Part shown: in pieces, positions 30,362 through 37,715 of the stretch | Layout: each line of letters opens with the position of its first letter | How positions within the stretch are numbered: position 1 is the stretch's first letter | IMG/VR virus record: IMGVR_UViG_3300036832_001488 | Location: 1 to 64,000 of that record | DNA: 64,000 bases | From: a virus | Direction: 5' to 3' (one strand) | Notes under the pieces: generated by a model | The model's database searches: none | Told to the model about the DNA's origin: nothing | Seen by the model: the letters and a program-made list of their open reading frames with translations, nothing else | Translations under genes and position numbers: made by a program

Positions 30362-31842
30362 GTTTTAATAATAAAATTGATGGCTAAGTAAGGCGGGCGA
30401 TTCTCATGTGCGCCTCCCCCTCCGGTATTATTCTGAGTAGTAGTAAGGCCGGTCCCGCTTGCACTGATACCAACAGTAAGATTGGTTTTAGCGGCACCAG
30501 TATTAGCCGTAAGAGGTGCCCCTGGATCGGATACATTAGTGCCGCCGCCCGATTCAATTAACTGGGTATTCGACTTATAGGGAACTGTGTGAGTATGGGG
30601 CGACTCGTTGACAGTAGCAGTGTGACTATGCGCTAGATCGGTGATCGGATGTGGGTGCGCAGGGATCTGCGCCGCTGTGAGAGTGACCGTGGCTGCGCCC
30701 GCTTTACTGGCTAACGGATAGCTAGCTCCAGCACCGGTCGGGAAGACGCCATTACTGAAGGGCGGCAGGTTGAAATGCGCTCCATCGACTGCCCCGAAGG
30801 TGTTTGAAATAACCGCATAAAGATTCGGAAAGGCGCTGATCGCAACGGAGCTGCCGTCACACACAAGATAGCCGCCCGGTGCTGTGGGTGTCGGCCACAT
30901 GAAGATTGCGCCGGTCGGAGCCACTCCCATAAGACCCTGCGGGCCCGCCGGACCAGCGGGCCCCACGTTTCCCATTGGACCTTGGGGGCCAGTAGCAGAG
31001 ACGTTGTTGCCGACCGGCAAAACGGTGCCTTGAGGTGCGCCGCCGGGATAACCCTGATTAACCAGGGTCAGAGAATTGTTAGTGTCGTTGGTACTCTGGA
31101 CCGAGAAGTAATCGCCCGCTTCGACATAGACGATCTGCCCTGCGCTAAAGGGACTTGAGTCCTGCACAAAGGCCGTGGCGACTGCACCTACTGCCGGAAC
31201 CGTAAAAGGTTGAGCCAGGACCGAGAAAACACTCGCCCCGGCGACTCCCTGCGGGCCCGGGGGACCACTGGGTCCCGCGATCCCTTGAGCGCCAGCGGGC
31301 CCCCGCAGGTTTGCCGCGCTGACGCTCGTCCCAGCCCCCAGCATCGTGCCGCAGGGCGTGTTAGCCGGGTCGCCGCTGTTCTGGATCTGGACCGTATTCA
31401 GATCCAGCGGCGCGCCGATCACGGTGAAGGTTCCGGCTCCGGGGAGAAAGATCAGCATCCCGGCACTCATCCAAGAGGTGTCAGTGACATGGATCGTGTA
31501 AGGCGGATCTCCAACGCACGGGATCTGGATTGCCTGCGATAAATTGCTGATCGAATTCTTGCCCGCAGGACCTTGCGGCCCTCTCCCGCCCATTAAACCC
31601 GGAGGACCGATCTGACCTTGGGGTCCGGGTAAGCCAACGCCCGCTTCGCCTTGTGGGCCAGGAGGCCCGCGCAAGACGTCCACAAAACTCCAGACAGGAG
31701 TTGCACCGGGAGGGGCCGAAGGTTGCGCTGCGTCCCAAAAGCCTCCGTCATCGAGCGTGTAGCCTAAATCGCCAACAAAGACGCTGACGCCATCGATGGG
31801 CGGCAAGAGGGAGCTGGAAGCGACCTTAAAGAAGTTGGACAC
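30358..31842 (-). CDS. Collagen-like tail protein with tail-collar domain
   Basis: A 494-residue protein, with a GTG start at 31842. Collagen-like segments (GPPGPQGEAGVGLPGPQG, GPQGPMGNVGPAGPAG) precede PTGAIFMWPTPTAPGGYLVC, DGSSVAISAFPNLYAVISNT and FNLPPFSNGVFPTGAG, the phage tail-collar domain. The C-terminus has the usual His-containing HPHPITDLAHSHTATV and ends ENRPPYLAINFIIK. This architecture is typical of short tail fibres. It is first in the minus-strand fibre operon. Confidence 0.85.
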   Translation of the reverse strand: MSNFFKVASSSLLPPIDGVSVFVGDLGYTLDDGGFWDAAQPSAPPGATPVWSFVDVLRGPPGPQGEAGVGLPGPQGQIGPPGLMGGRGPQGPAGKNSISNLSQAIQIPCVGDPPYTIHVTDTSWMSAGMLIFLPGAGTFTVIGAPLDLNTVQIQNSGDPANTPCGTMLGAGTSVSAANLRGPAGAQGIAGPSGPPGPQGVAGASVFSVLAQPFTVPAVGAVATAFVQDSSPFSAGQIVYVEAGDYFSVQSTNDTNNSLTLVNQGYPGGAPQGTVLPVGNNVSATGPQGPMGNVGPAGPAGPQGLMGVAPTGAIFMWPTPTAPGGYLVCDGSSVAISAFPNLYAVISNTFGAVDGAHFNLPPFSNGVFPTGAGASYPLASKAGAATVTLTAAQIPAHPHPITDLAHSHTATVNESPHTHTVPYKSNTQLIESGGGTNVSDPGAPLTANTGAAKTNLTVGISASGTGLTTTQNNTGGGGAHENRPPYLAINFIIKT

Positions 31843-31975
31843 TTTTCTCTACTCGAGGGAGAGGAAATGCCAGCTAGTTCTTCAAGAGCCTCACTTTAGG
31901 CGCGGAGTCGGCCAAAAGTCCAGTATGTGATTGCTTTTTTAAAATGGAGGAGCACTCTCTCGAAAGAGTTGACAA

Positions 31976-32176
31976 ATGCCAAACAAGCCTGCCGGAAGTA
32001 TTAAGGGACACAAGATTACATCTGCGCAACAACGTCTGTTCGGCGCGGCCCGTGGTGTCCAAGAAAGTGGTAAAAAAGCTTTTCCAGCTGCAAATAAGAT
32101 CGCAAAGTCAATTGAACCGAGCGATCTCCACAAAATAGCAAAAAAGCCCAAGTCGGGATATAGAAAGAAGAAGTAA
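31976..32176 (+). CDS. Small basic protein at head of the late operon
   Basis: A 66-residue, Lys-rich protein (GSIKGHKITSAQQRLFGAAR, IAKKPKSGYRKKK). It resembles small DNA-condensing or capsid-internal phage proteins. The 133-base spacer to the divergent fibre operon must hold both promoters. It has a short inverted repeat ACTCT/AGAGT near 31953-31968 but no clear -35/-10 pair. Confidence 0.6.
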   Translation: MPNKPAGSIKGHKITSAQQRLFGAARGVQESGKKAFPAANKIAKSIEPSDLHKIAKKPKSGYRKKK

Positions 32177-32178
32177 GC

Positions 32179-32343
32179 ATGGCCAAGAAAGCACCTCCGA
32201 AGCGTAAAGCCGCGAAATCTAAAGCTCCGCCCGCACGCAAAGCCCCACCGGCTTTTGGCGGCAAGAAAAAGGCGAAAATGCCGACTCTGGGCGCAGGCTT
32301 AATGGGCCTGGGCGGCACCGGCGGCACCGGCATGATTCCTTGA
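32179..32343 (+). CDS. Small Lys/Pro/Ala-rich protein
   Basis: A hand-read 54-residue frame: MAKKAPPKRKAAKSKAPPAR, then GGKKKAKMPTLGAGLMGLGG and a Gly-rich end. This histone-H1-like composition suggests DNA condensation in the head. It starts 2 bases after the preceding stop. Confidence 0.55.
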   Translation: MAKKAPPKRKAAKSKAPPARKAPPAFGGKKKAKMPTLGAGLMGLGGTGGTGMIP

Positions 32344-32364
32344 GAATTTATTTAGCCATTGGAA

Positions 32365-32423
32365 GTGGCCTAAATAAGAGCTCTGGCCACGAGGCTCCTT
32401 AATCTTTCGTGGCATTTTCTTTT
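32365..32423 (+). promoter_or_regulatory. Attenuator-like pair of mutually exclusive hairpins
   Basis: GCCACGA (32386-32392) pairs with TCGTGGC (32407-32413), followed by ATTTTCTTTT, an intrinsic terminator. The same GGCCAC (32385-32390) can instead pair with GTGGCC (32365-32370), which would dissolve the terminator stem. This is the architecture of a transcription attenuator ahead of the packaging genes. What would switch it is unknown. Confidence 0.5.
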
Positions 32424-32425
32424 GT

Positions 32426-32468
32426 AAGTGGTTGGAAATCAGCAAAAACCTCTAAAAATTCTTAAGGA
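32426..32468 (+). repeat. Dispersed 43-bp element, copy A
   Basis: It begins AAGTGGTTGGAAATCAGC and ends AAATTCTTAAGGA. It follows directly on the attenuator terminator, in the 171-base spacer 32344-32514. It is closest to copy B (46282-46324): from the AAATCAGCAAAA word to the end only three positions differ. Confidence 0.7.
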
Positions 32469-32514
32469 TTTCTCCACTTGACGCCACTCTGCCCCACTTC
32501 TAGGGTGGCGTTCG

Positions 32515-32793
32515 ATGCATTCTGATTCTTTTACGAACGTCTCTTTTCCACGCGAGAAAAGAGACCTTCTCCGAAGTGCCGTAGCACACTACGAATTCGG
32601 TAATCCGACCAATTTCTTTCGGATTTGCGGCGAGATGCTAATCGCGCATTATCTGCGCGCCGACAGGCTCGAACGGCCTCTCGAATTCAGCACGAATGGC
32701 TATGCCATCCCCGGTTTATCCGAGGCCGCGCGACCTTATGCCAAAGACAAAACCCAGAAAACAACCATCCATCCCAATGAAACGGAGGACTAG
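32515..32793 (+). CDS. Unknown protein
   Basis: A 92-residue protein with FPREKRDLLRSAVAHYEFGN and a helical middle containing FFRICGEMLIAHYL. Its tail overlaps the next gene. No domain is recognised. Confidence 0.55.
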   Translation: MHSDSFTNVSFPREKRDLLRSAVAHYEFGNPTNFFRICGEMLIAHYLRADRLERPLEFSTNGYAIPGLSEAARPYAKDKTQKTTIHPNETED

Positions 32794-33301
32794 GCCTTCG
32801 CGGAACCAAGTCCGCATGTTTAAAGGCATCCCGGTCAGGGAAGCGCGAGCCTCAATCCATGTTCAGCCTAACCAGAAAGACATTGACGCTGCGACCCAGG
32901 AGTCGCCGGTTAACTGCGCTTACGCTCGTTGCCTCAAGCGGGTCCTCGACGCCCCCAATGTCTTCGTATTTCGCACCATTGCTTACATCCAGACATTGGA
33001 TGAAGCAGGTAAGCCACTGATGGAGCGTTACGCCGTCAAGAAGTACGCCCGCGAGTACTTACTGCGCTTCGATCATGGTGAGAAAGTGCCGCCGGGAGGT
33101 TTTGTGTTTCACCGGCCTAACCGGTCCCAGACCTTATCCTATAAACAGAAGGAAGGAGCTAAGCTATACGCGGCGGGCAAATATTCTCCCAGAGTGAGTC
33201 AGGGCACTAAACTCAAGCAGCGACATTTCAATTTGCGTAACGGCAAAGGCTGCGTCCACCTTTTCGGAACCGAGGACCAGATTAAAATCTGGGCAACATG
33301 A
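32777..33301 (+). CDS. Unknown basic protein
   Basis: I choose ATG 32777 (MKRRTRPSRNQVRMFKGIPV), 174 residues; ATG 32816 is an alternative. The body is basic and mixed alpha/beta (VFVFRTIAYIQTLDEAGKPL, PPGGFVFHRPNRSQTLSYKQ). It may be a nucleic-acid-binding protein. The end is ATGA-coupled to the next gene. Confidence 0.6.
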   Translation: MKRRTRPSRNQVRMFKGIPVREARASIHVQPNQKDIDAATQESPVNCAYARCLKRVLDAPNVFVFRTIAYIQTLDEAGKPLMERYAVKKYAREYLLRFDHGEKVPPGGFVFHRPNRSQTLSYKQKEGAKLYAAGKYSPRVSQGTKLKQRHFNLRNGKGCVHLFGTEDQIKIWAT

Positions 33302-33618
33302 GCGCTAAAAAATCTCCTTTCGATGATCTAAGTGACGAGATGAAAAAGGTGACGATTGATATTGCCTTTCTTATGACTTCGCTGGCCCAGCGCCTTCCTC
33401 CGGCCAGTGAAAAGCTTCAGGAACTCGTGAGTGAACATTTCACGAGGACCTACAGCCTTCCTAACAGCGCGAAGTATGCGTTGCGCCATGCACTGGATCA
33501 GCTATGGACTTCTGACTGGGAAGCCACCGTCACAAAACGGGGCTTGCGCTTAATCACTAGATTTGAGCCGATGCAAGGTGGAAACGGAGAAGCCAGGATC
33601 AAGACATCCTCTCAATGA
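33298..33618 (+). CDS. Unknown helical protein
   Basis: A 106-residue protein (FDDLSDEMKKVTIDIAFLMT, LPPASEKLQELVSEHFTRTY). ATGA overlaps couple it on both sides. No family is recognised. Confidence 0.6.
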   Translation: MSAKKSPFDDLSDEMKKVTIDIAFLMTSLAQRLPPASEKLQELVSEHFTRTYSLPNSAKYALRHALDQLWTSDWEATVTKRGLRLITRFEPMQGGNGEARIKTSSQ

Positions 33619-33974
33619 ATGCGCCGCTCGAGAGCGTAACGCGGATGTGCGAAGGCCTGAAACTCACTGTCGACTTGGTAATAAAGGGAGAGGAGCAATG
33701 GCTAAGTCTAAAGCTAGAGGACGAGCTGAACCTGACCGAAGCAAAGATGGATTGTCCGATCCTGTGCACCACGCTGGATCGGGCTTATCACCTGAGGGAG
33801 GCGCTGGTGATCGGAATGCGCCGCCTGATACAGGAGGCCTTCACCCAAAAGCTGATCTCCGACTACCCTGGCGCGTTGATGACAGTCTGGAGGTCAGCGC
33901 AAGAGTCAGCAGCCCCTACGCCCAGCTCTTTGGAAGAGTCTACGCTATCCTCGACCGATCTAACATTCCCGTAG
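33615..33974 (+). CDS. Unknown protein, 3' half overlaps another frame
   Basis: A 119-residue protein. The first about 90 residues are coding-like (LSLKLEDELNLTEAKMDCPI, LREALVIGMRRLIQEAFTQK), while the Ser/Thr-rich tail (SLEESTLSSTD) looks off-frame. It is coupled by ATGA to 33298-33618. It may be joined with 33698-34057 by a frameshift. Confidence 0.5.
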   Translation: MNAPLESVTRMCEGLKLTVDLVIKGEEQWLSLKLEDELNLTEAKMDCPILCTTLDRAYHLREALVIGMRRLIQEAFTQKLISDYPGALMTVWRSAQESAAPTPSSLEESTLSSTDLTFP

Positions 33975-34057
33975 CGGTTTTTTCTGATCTGAAAATCGCT
34001 CGCTTCGTGGTAGAACTGGCCAATGGATTTGGTGCAGTTTCGTCGCGAGTGTGGTGA
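33698..34057 (+). CDS. Overlapping unknown protein upstream of terminase
   Basis: A 119-residue protein from ATG 33698, which has a strong GGGAGAGGAG ribosome site. The C-terminal about 60 residues are convincing (YAQLFGRVYAILDRSNIPVA, VFSDLKIARFVVELANGFGA), and the N-terminal part is basic and Gly-rich. It overlaps 33615-33974 by 277 bases and the terminase start by 35. Either it is a true overlapping gene, or the downstream half of a frameshifted one. Confidence 0.45.
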   Translation: MAKSKARGRAEPDRSKDGLSDPVHHAGSGLSPEGGAGDRNAPPDTGGLHPKADLRLPWRVDDSLEVSARVSSPYAQLFGRVYAILDRSNIPVAVFSDLKIARFVVELANGFGAVSSRVW

Positions 34058-35834
34058 GGGAACTGATGAAGAGCTAGTCCGGGCCGTCTATCACATAGAC
34101 CAAACAGTCGAAAGCCCAGATCAAGCCAAGAGCTGGATCTGGGCGCTCGTTAAACGGCTCCTTGAGACTGAACGCTATGGGGCTGCGGGCCTTGTCCTTT
34201 GGGGCGAGGCCCTTTTTAATTACGGGCCCCAGGCCGTCAGGCAGGTCATCCAGAAAGTCCGCACCACTCAGAATTTGATTGTCTTAGGCGGGGCGGCTCT
34301 GGGCAAGACCTACACCATCATTTGTTACCTTTTACTGGATTGGATTCGTGACTGTGAATTCACTGAAATCAAGATCATCTCGACAACCGGTGGCCATGCG
34401 AAGTCGCAGAGTTTTTCCACCCTCCAACGCCTCTACCAAAACGCCATTATCCCACTTCCGGGGCTGGCGATGGATATGTTTGTCGGCCTTAACCCTAAGG
34501 ACCGGCACTCGGCCATCACTCTGGTGGCAATCCCACAGGGTGAGGATGGCAAAGGTGTACTCCAGGGTTTTCACCCAGTACCCAGAGCGCGCCCTCATCC
34601 CGTTTTCGGTTCTATGTCGCGCGTCCGAGCCTTTCTGGACGAGGCGGAAGAAATTCCTGCGGGCGTATGGGAAGGCGTTGCAAATCTTCTCGCGTCTGCC
34701 TGGGGTGCTGAAGCAGTCAAAGTCTGCTGTGCTACCAACCCGCGAGATGTCACGAGCAAGCTTGCGCAGCTCGCTGAACCGATGTGCGGGTGGACGCAGA
34801 TCGATCTCGATAAGGACAAAGAATGGTATTCGGCGGAGCGTTGGAACGTACTTAGACTTGATGGGGCTGATAGCGAAAACGTCCACCAACGACAGTTAGT
34901 TTTTCCGGGTTTCCTGACCTGGGACGGTTACCAGATTTACGCTCTGGAGTTAGGAGGCCAGTCCAGCCGCTACCTGACTTTCGGGCGCGGCATGTATCCC
35001 TTAAGCGCCCTCCAGAACACTCTCATCCCCTATTCACTGCTCGAACCGGTCATCGGCCAGTTCATCTTCGACGGGCGCACGGTGGGAGCCGCCGGAATCG
35101 ATCTGGCCAGTGAAGGTGGGGACCGCATCATTCTGGTAGTCGGCAAATACGGCAAAGCCATCGGCTTTCAGCCACTGCGCGGCGTGCCCATCCTTTTCAA
35201 GAAGCCGCGCTACTGTGTGCAGGTCGATCAGTACTATGATATGCCAAAGGAGAAAACGATAGCACTTGCTACCAGCCTGGAAGTGAAGTGCAAAGGCCTC
35301 AATATCCATCCTGACTGGGTGACTTGCGACCGTACCGGAGTGGGCACCGGCACCCATGATGCCATGTGCGAACAATGGAGTGGCTCAATCCGGGGAGTCA
35401 TGTGGGGCGCAGAATCGGGGCCGCGCAAGCTCCTGGCTGATGACCACGATTACGCAGTCGAGGTCTATGACGGCGTCACTACCGAGATGCACATGCGGGT
35501 GCGCAAGTTTCTGGAATTCGGGCTGCTCTGTATCCATCCCCAGGTACAGACCACCCAGCTCTTTAAGGAGCTTTCCAGCCGCCGCTTCCAGCCCTCCAGT
35601 AAAGGCCCCAGCGGCAAACCGCGCATTCGCCTGGAGCCCAAGAAAGAGTTTAAAAAGCGCCTGGGCTGGTCGCCGGATATCGGGGATGGGCTGGTGATGT
35701 TAGTTCACGGCTGCGCGCTCAACGGGCCGGAGAAAGCCTCTATGATTGGCGCTAAGCGAGCCAATCTTTTGCCCGATTCGAATATCGGCCCGCGCGAACG
35801 CACCCAATACATTGACTTCACCCAGGATCTCTAG
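34023..35834 (+). CDS. terL: Terminase large subunit
   Basis: A 603-residue protein. The ATPase domain has GGAALGKT (residues 89-96, Walker A) and FLDEAEE (204-210, Walker B with catalytic Glu), followed by CCATNP (about 235-240, coupling motif). The nuclease domain starts AAGIDLASEGGDRIILVVGK, with Asp360 in the RNase H-like metal position. This motor cuts concatemeric DNA and pumps it into the procapsid through the portal encoded at 37702. The small subunit candidate is 22 kb upstream. Confidence 0.9.
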   Translation: MDLVQFRRECGEGTDEELVRAVYHIDQTVESPDQAKSWIWALVKRLLETERYGAAGLVLWGEALFNYGPQAVRQVIQKVRTTQNLIVLGGAALGKTYTIICYLLLDWIRDCEFTEIKIISTTGGHAKSQSFSTLQRLYQNAIIPLPGLAMDMFVGLNPKDRHSAITLVAIPQGEDGKGVLQGFHPVPRARPHPVFGSMSRVRAFLDEAEEIPAGVWEGVANLLASAWGAEAVKVCCATNPRDVTSKLAQLAEPMCGWTQIDLDKDKEWYSAERWNVLRLDGADSENVHQRQLVFPGFLTWDGYQIYALELGGQSSRYLTFGRGMYPLSALQNTLIPYSLLEPVIGQFIFDGRTVGAAGIDLASEGGDRIILVVGKYGKAIGFQPLRGVPILFKKPRYCVQVDQYYDMPKEKTIALATSLEVKCKGLNIHPDWVTCDRTGVGTGTHDAMCEQWSGSIRGVMWGAESGPRKLLADDHDYAVEVYDGVTTEMHMRVRKFLEFGLLCIHPQVQTTQLFKELSSRRFQPSSKGPSGKPRIRLEPKKEFKKRLGWSPDIGDGLVMLVHGCALNGPEKASMIGAKRANLLPDSNIGPRERTQYIDFTQDL

Positions 35835-35896
35835 TCTAGACTTGCGCGCCTACTTAGGCGTATAGATCCAACTGGCGTTTCCAGTTTACAGAGAGC

Positions 35897-36187
35897 ATGA
35901 GATCTATACCAGCCTTCAGTAAGAAGTCGTCTCCAGGCCCCATGGTCGGCGGCAATGGCCAGCGCAGCGGCTTTACCGATCACGTCAAAACAACCAACGC
36001 GGGCAAAGGCAGAGCGGTCCCGCACATGGCGGCAACCTATCCAACGGCCTCGACCTTGAACCGGACTAGCGGGCGCTCGAAAGCTCCTGCCTTTAATAAT
36101 TCAGGTTCCGGCAACGCGGCTAAGAGCGTCGCGGCCTTCTCCAAAAAGTCAGTGAAAGGAAGTCCCAAAAGAACTCCCGGCCATTAA
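35897..36187 (+). CDS. Small basic Ser/Gly/Ala-rich protein
   Basis: A 96-residue protein with low-complexity basic segments (FSKKSSPGPMVGGNG, KSVKGSPKRTPGH). It sits between terminase and an HNH gene and may bind DNA or be a minor head protein. Confidence 0.5.
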   Translation: MRSIPAFSKKSSPGPMVGGNGQRSGFTDHVKTTNAGKGRAVPHMAATYPTASTLNRTSGRSKAPAFNNSGSGNAAKSVAAFSKKSVKGSPKRTPGH

Positions 36188-36188
36188 C

Positions 36189-36632
36189 GTGGAATTTGAT
36201 GCGATACCCAAAAGGTTTCGCGAGAGAATCATTTGCTTAGATGGGTGCTGGTTATGGCAGGGATGTACCCAGAAGAAGGGCGGCTATGGGCAGCTAAGAT
36301 TCTCTGGTAAGATCCTTCTCGTTCACCGTTTTGTCTTTGAACTTTTAGTCGGCCCGATTCCTGAAGGATTAGAGCTGCATCATAAGTGCAAGGTCCGTCA
36401 CTGCTGCAACCCCGATCATCTTAAAATCATTGCTGTCACTGAACACCGGCAGCTCTCACAGAGAACCCATTGTTTCCGAGGACATGAGCTTACACCGGAG
36501 AATACCTTCTATTTTCCAGCAAAATATCGGGGCCAGCGACGACGACGCTTTGGTGGCCGTTGCTGCTTAATCTGCAAGCGAGAAGCCTGCAGAAAGGCGA
36601 CTCAACGTTGGCGAGAAAAACAGCGCACATGA
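36189..36632 (+). CDS. HNH homing-type endonuclease
   Basis: A 147-residue protein, with a GTG start 1 base after the previous stop. DGCWLWQGC, VHRFVFELLVGPIPEGLEL, then LHHKCKVRHCCNPDHL form the HNH_3 core (LHH in place of LDH), with C-terminal zinc residues (CFRGH...CCLICKREA). It ends with ATGA overlap onto the next gene, so it has been neatly accommodated in the operon. Confidence 0.87.
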   Translation: MEFDAIPKRFRERIICLDGCWLWQGCTQKKGGYGQLRFSGKILLVHRFVFELLVGPIPEGLELHHKCKVRHCCNPDHLKIIAVTEHRQLSQRTHCFRGHELTPENTFYFPAKYRGQRRRRFGGRCCLICKREACRKATQRWREKQRT

Positions 36633-37276
36633 GCGTGCAGTTTGGTATAATTACTTCGGTCGTGCCTCCCCAAGGTTGGCATTACATTCAAAAGCTTTCC
36701 AGCGGTCAGGATCACAAGATCATAGGATTCAGTTTTGAGCAGTTAATCGACAACATCCTCGACTTCCGCAGACGTCATCTCGATCTGTGCGGAGCGGAGA
36801 ATGCCTACATCGAGGCTGTCCGGGCTGATTTAAAAGCCTATTACTGCGCTAATTTCCGGCAAAACTGCGCCGACTCGAGTCCTGCTCCGCACAAAGTCCA
36901 GGGAATAGGCTTTATCCGGCGCGACTACAGTGCGCCCATCGACCGGGCCGGGAATTGGTTAGGCCAATTTGCTAGTTTCAAGCCTGAGTTCGTCGATACG
37001 GGGCTGGCTGGACATCGCGCCCAGATTTGCGCTCAGTGCCAGAGTAACATTCGCTGGCAAACGCCCTGCGCCCCTTGCAATGACGTTATTGAAGTCAGGA
37101 TTCAGAATTTCCTGGGCAATCTTCGTACCCAATACGATAATCGGCTCTTCGGTTGCCGGGTATATGGCCATATCAATCGAGCGGCGATCTGGCTAGTCAA
37201 TACTCAGTCGACCGCGATTCATCCTCCCCCCACCCACTGCTGGGTATCCCAAAATGAAACAGCTTCTACTCCATAG
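36629..37276 (+). CDS. Zinc-containing head-region protein
   Basis: A 215-residue protein from ATG 36629, ATGA-coupled to the HNH gene. It has a helical N-terminal part (FSFEQLIDNILDFRRRH). The middle includes GFIRRDYSAPIDRAGNWLG, and then CAQCQ and CAPC (two CxxC knuckles, about 155-175). The conserved-looking phage context between terminase and portal suggests a packaging or head-assembly helper, but I do not recognise it. The Cys/His-rich tail overlaps the next gene by 23 bases. Confidence 0.6.
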   Translation: MSVQFGIITSVVPPQGWHYIQKLSSGQDHKIIGFSFEQLIDNILDFRRRHLDLCGAENAYIEAVRADLKAYYCANFRQNCADSSPAPHKVQGIGFIRRDYSAPIDRAGNWLGQFASFKPEFVDTGLAGHRAQICAQCQSNIRWQTPCAPCNDVIEVRIQNFLGNLRTQYDNRLFGCRVYGHINRAAIWLVNTQSTAIHPPPTHCWVSQNETASTP

Positions 37277-37715
37277 TGGTCAGCCGACTTTTATCGACGA
37301 CGAAGATTTCGAAAAACTTAGTCAGCACAAATGGTACTTACACCCCCATGGGTACGCATATCGAGGGTTATGTAAGGGCCATAAAGTGCAGCAGGTGCTG
37401 ATGCATACAGACATTCTTGGTAAAGCCCCTGCCGGATTTTTTACTGATCACAAAAGTGGGAACAAACTCGATAATCAACGAGGGAACTTGCGTTTCGTAA
37501 ATCGGTCGGTCAATCGACGCAATACTCAGAAAACTAAGGGCGTCTATTGGCATAAGAGAATGCAGAAATGGCACGTCTCTATTTCCTGCGAGAATAAACT
37601 GATCGCCTGCGGTTACTTCGACAGTGAAGAAGAAGCACGAAGTGTGGCAGCTCTTCTCAAAGGGGCAATGATCTACCACGAATTAACGAAAGGACAAGAG
37701 AGTGGCCTCAGATAA
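37254..37715 (+). CDS. HNH-AP2 homing endonuclease
   Basis: A 153-residue protein. DDEDFEKLSQHKWYLHPHGY, then FTDHKSGNKLDNQRGNLRFV, is the HNH core (catalytic DH, with DN..NLR), and KGVYWHKRMQKWHVSISCEN with YFDSEEEARSVA is an AP2-like DNA-binding module. This is a well-known free-standing phage homing endonuclease type, distinct from the HNH_3 forms elsewhere in the window. Confidence 0.88.
   Translation: MKQLLLHSGQPTFIDDEDFEKLSQHKWYLHPHGYAYRGLCKGHKVQQVLMHTDILGKAPAGFFTDHKSGNKLDNQRGNLRFVNRSVNRRNTQKTKGVYWHKRMQKWHVSISCENKLIACGYFDSEEEARSVAALLKGAMIYHELTKGQESGLR

Noticed and set aside
27102-31842. Diversity-generating retroelement acting on fibre genes
   Set aside because: No reverse transcriptase, template repeat or variable repeat is visible. 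The repeats are ordinary collagen-like triplets.
31999-32004. Sigma70 promoter from TTGACA at 31969-31974 to TATTAA
   Set aside because: The spacing is 24 bases and the elements overlap the coding start.
34332-34889. Minus-strand open frame inside the terminase gene
   Set aside because: It is the shadow of terL on the opposite strand, with no ribosome site or coding character.
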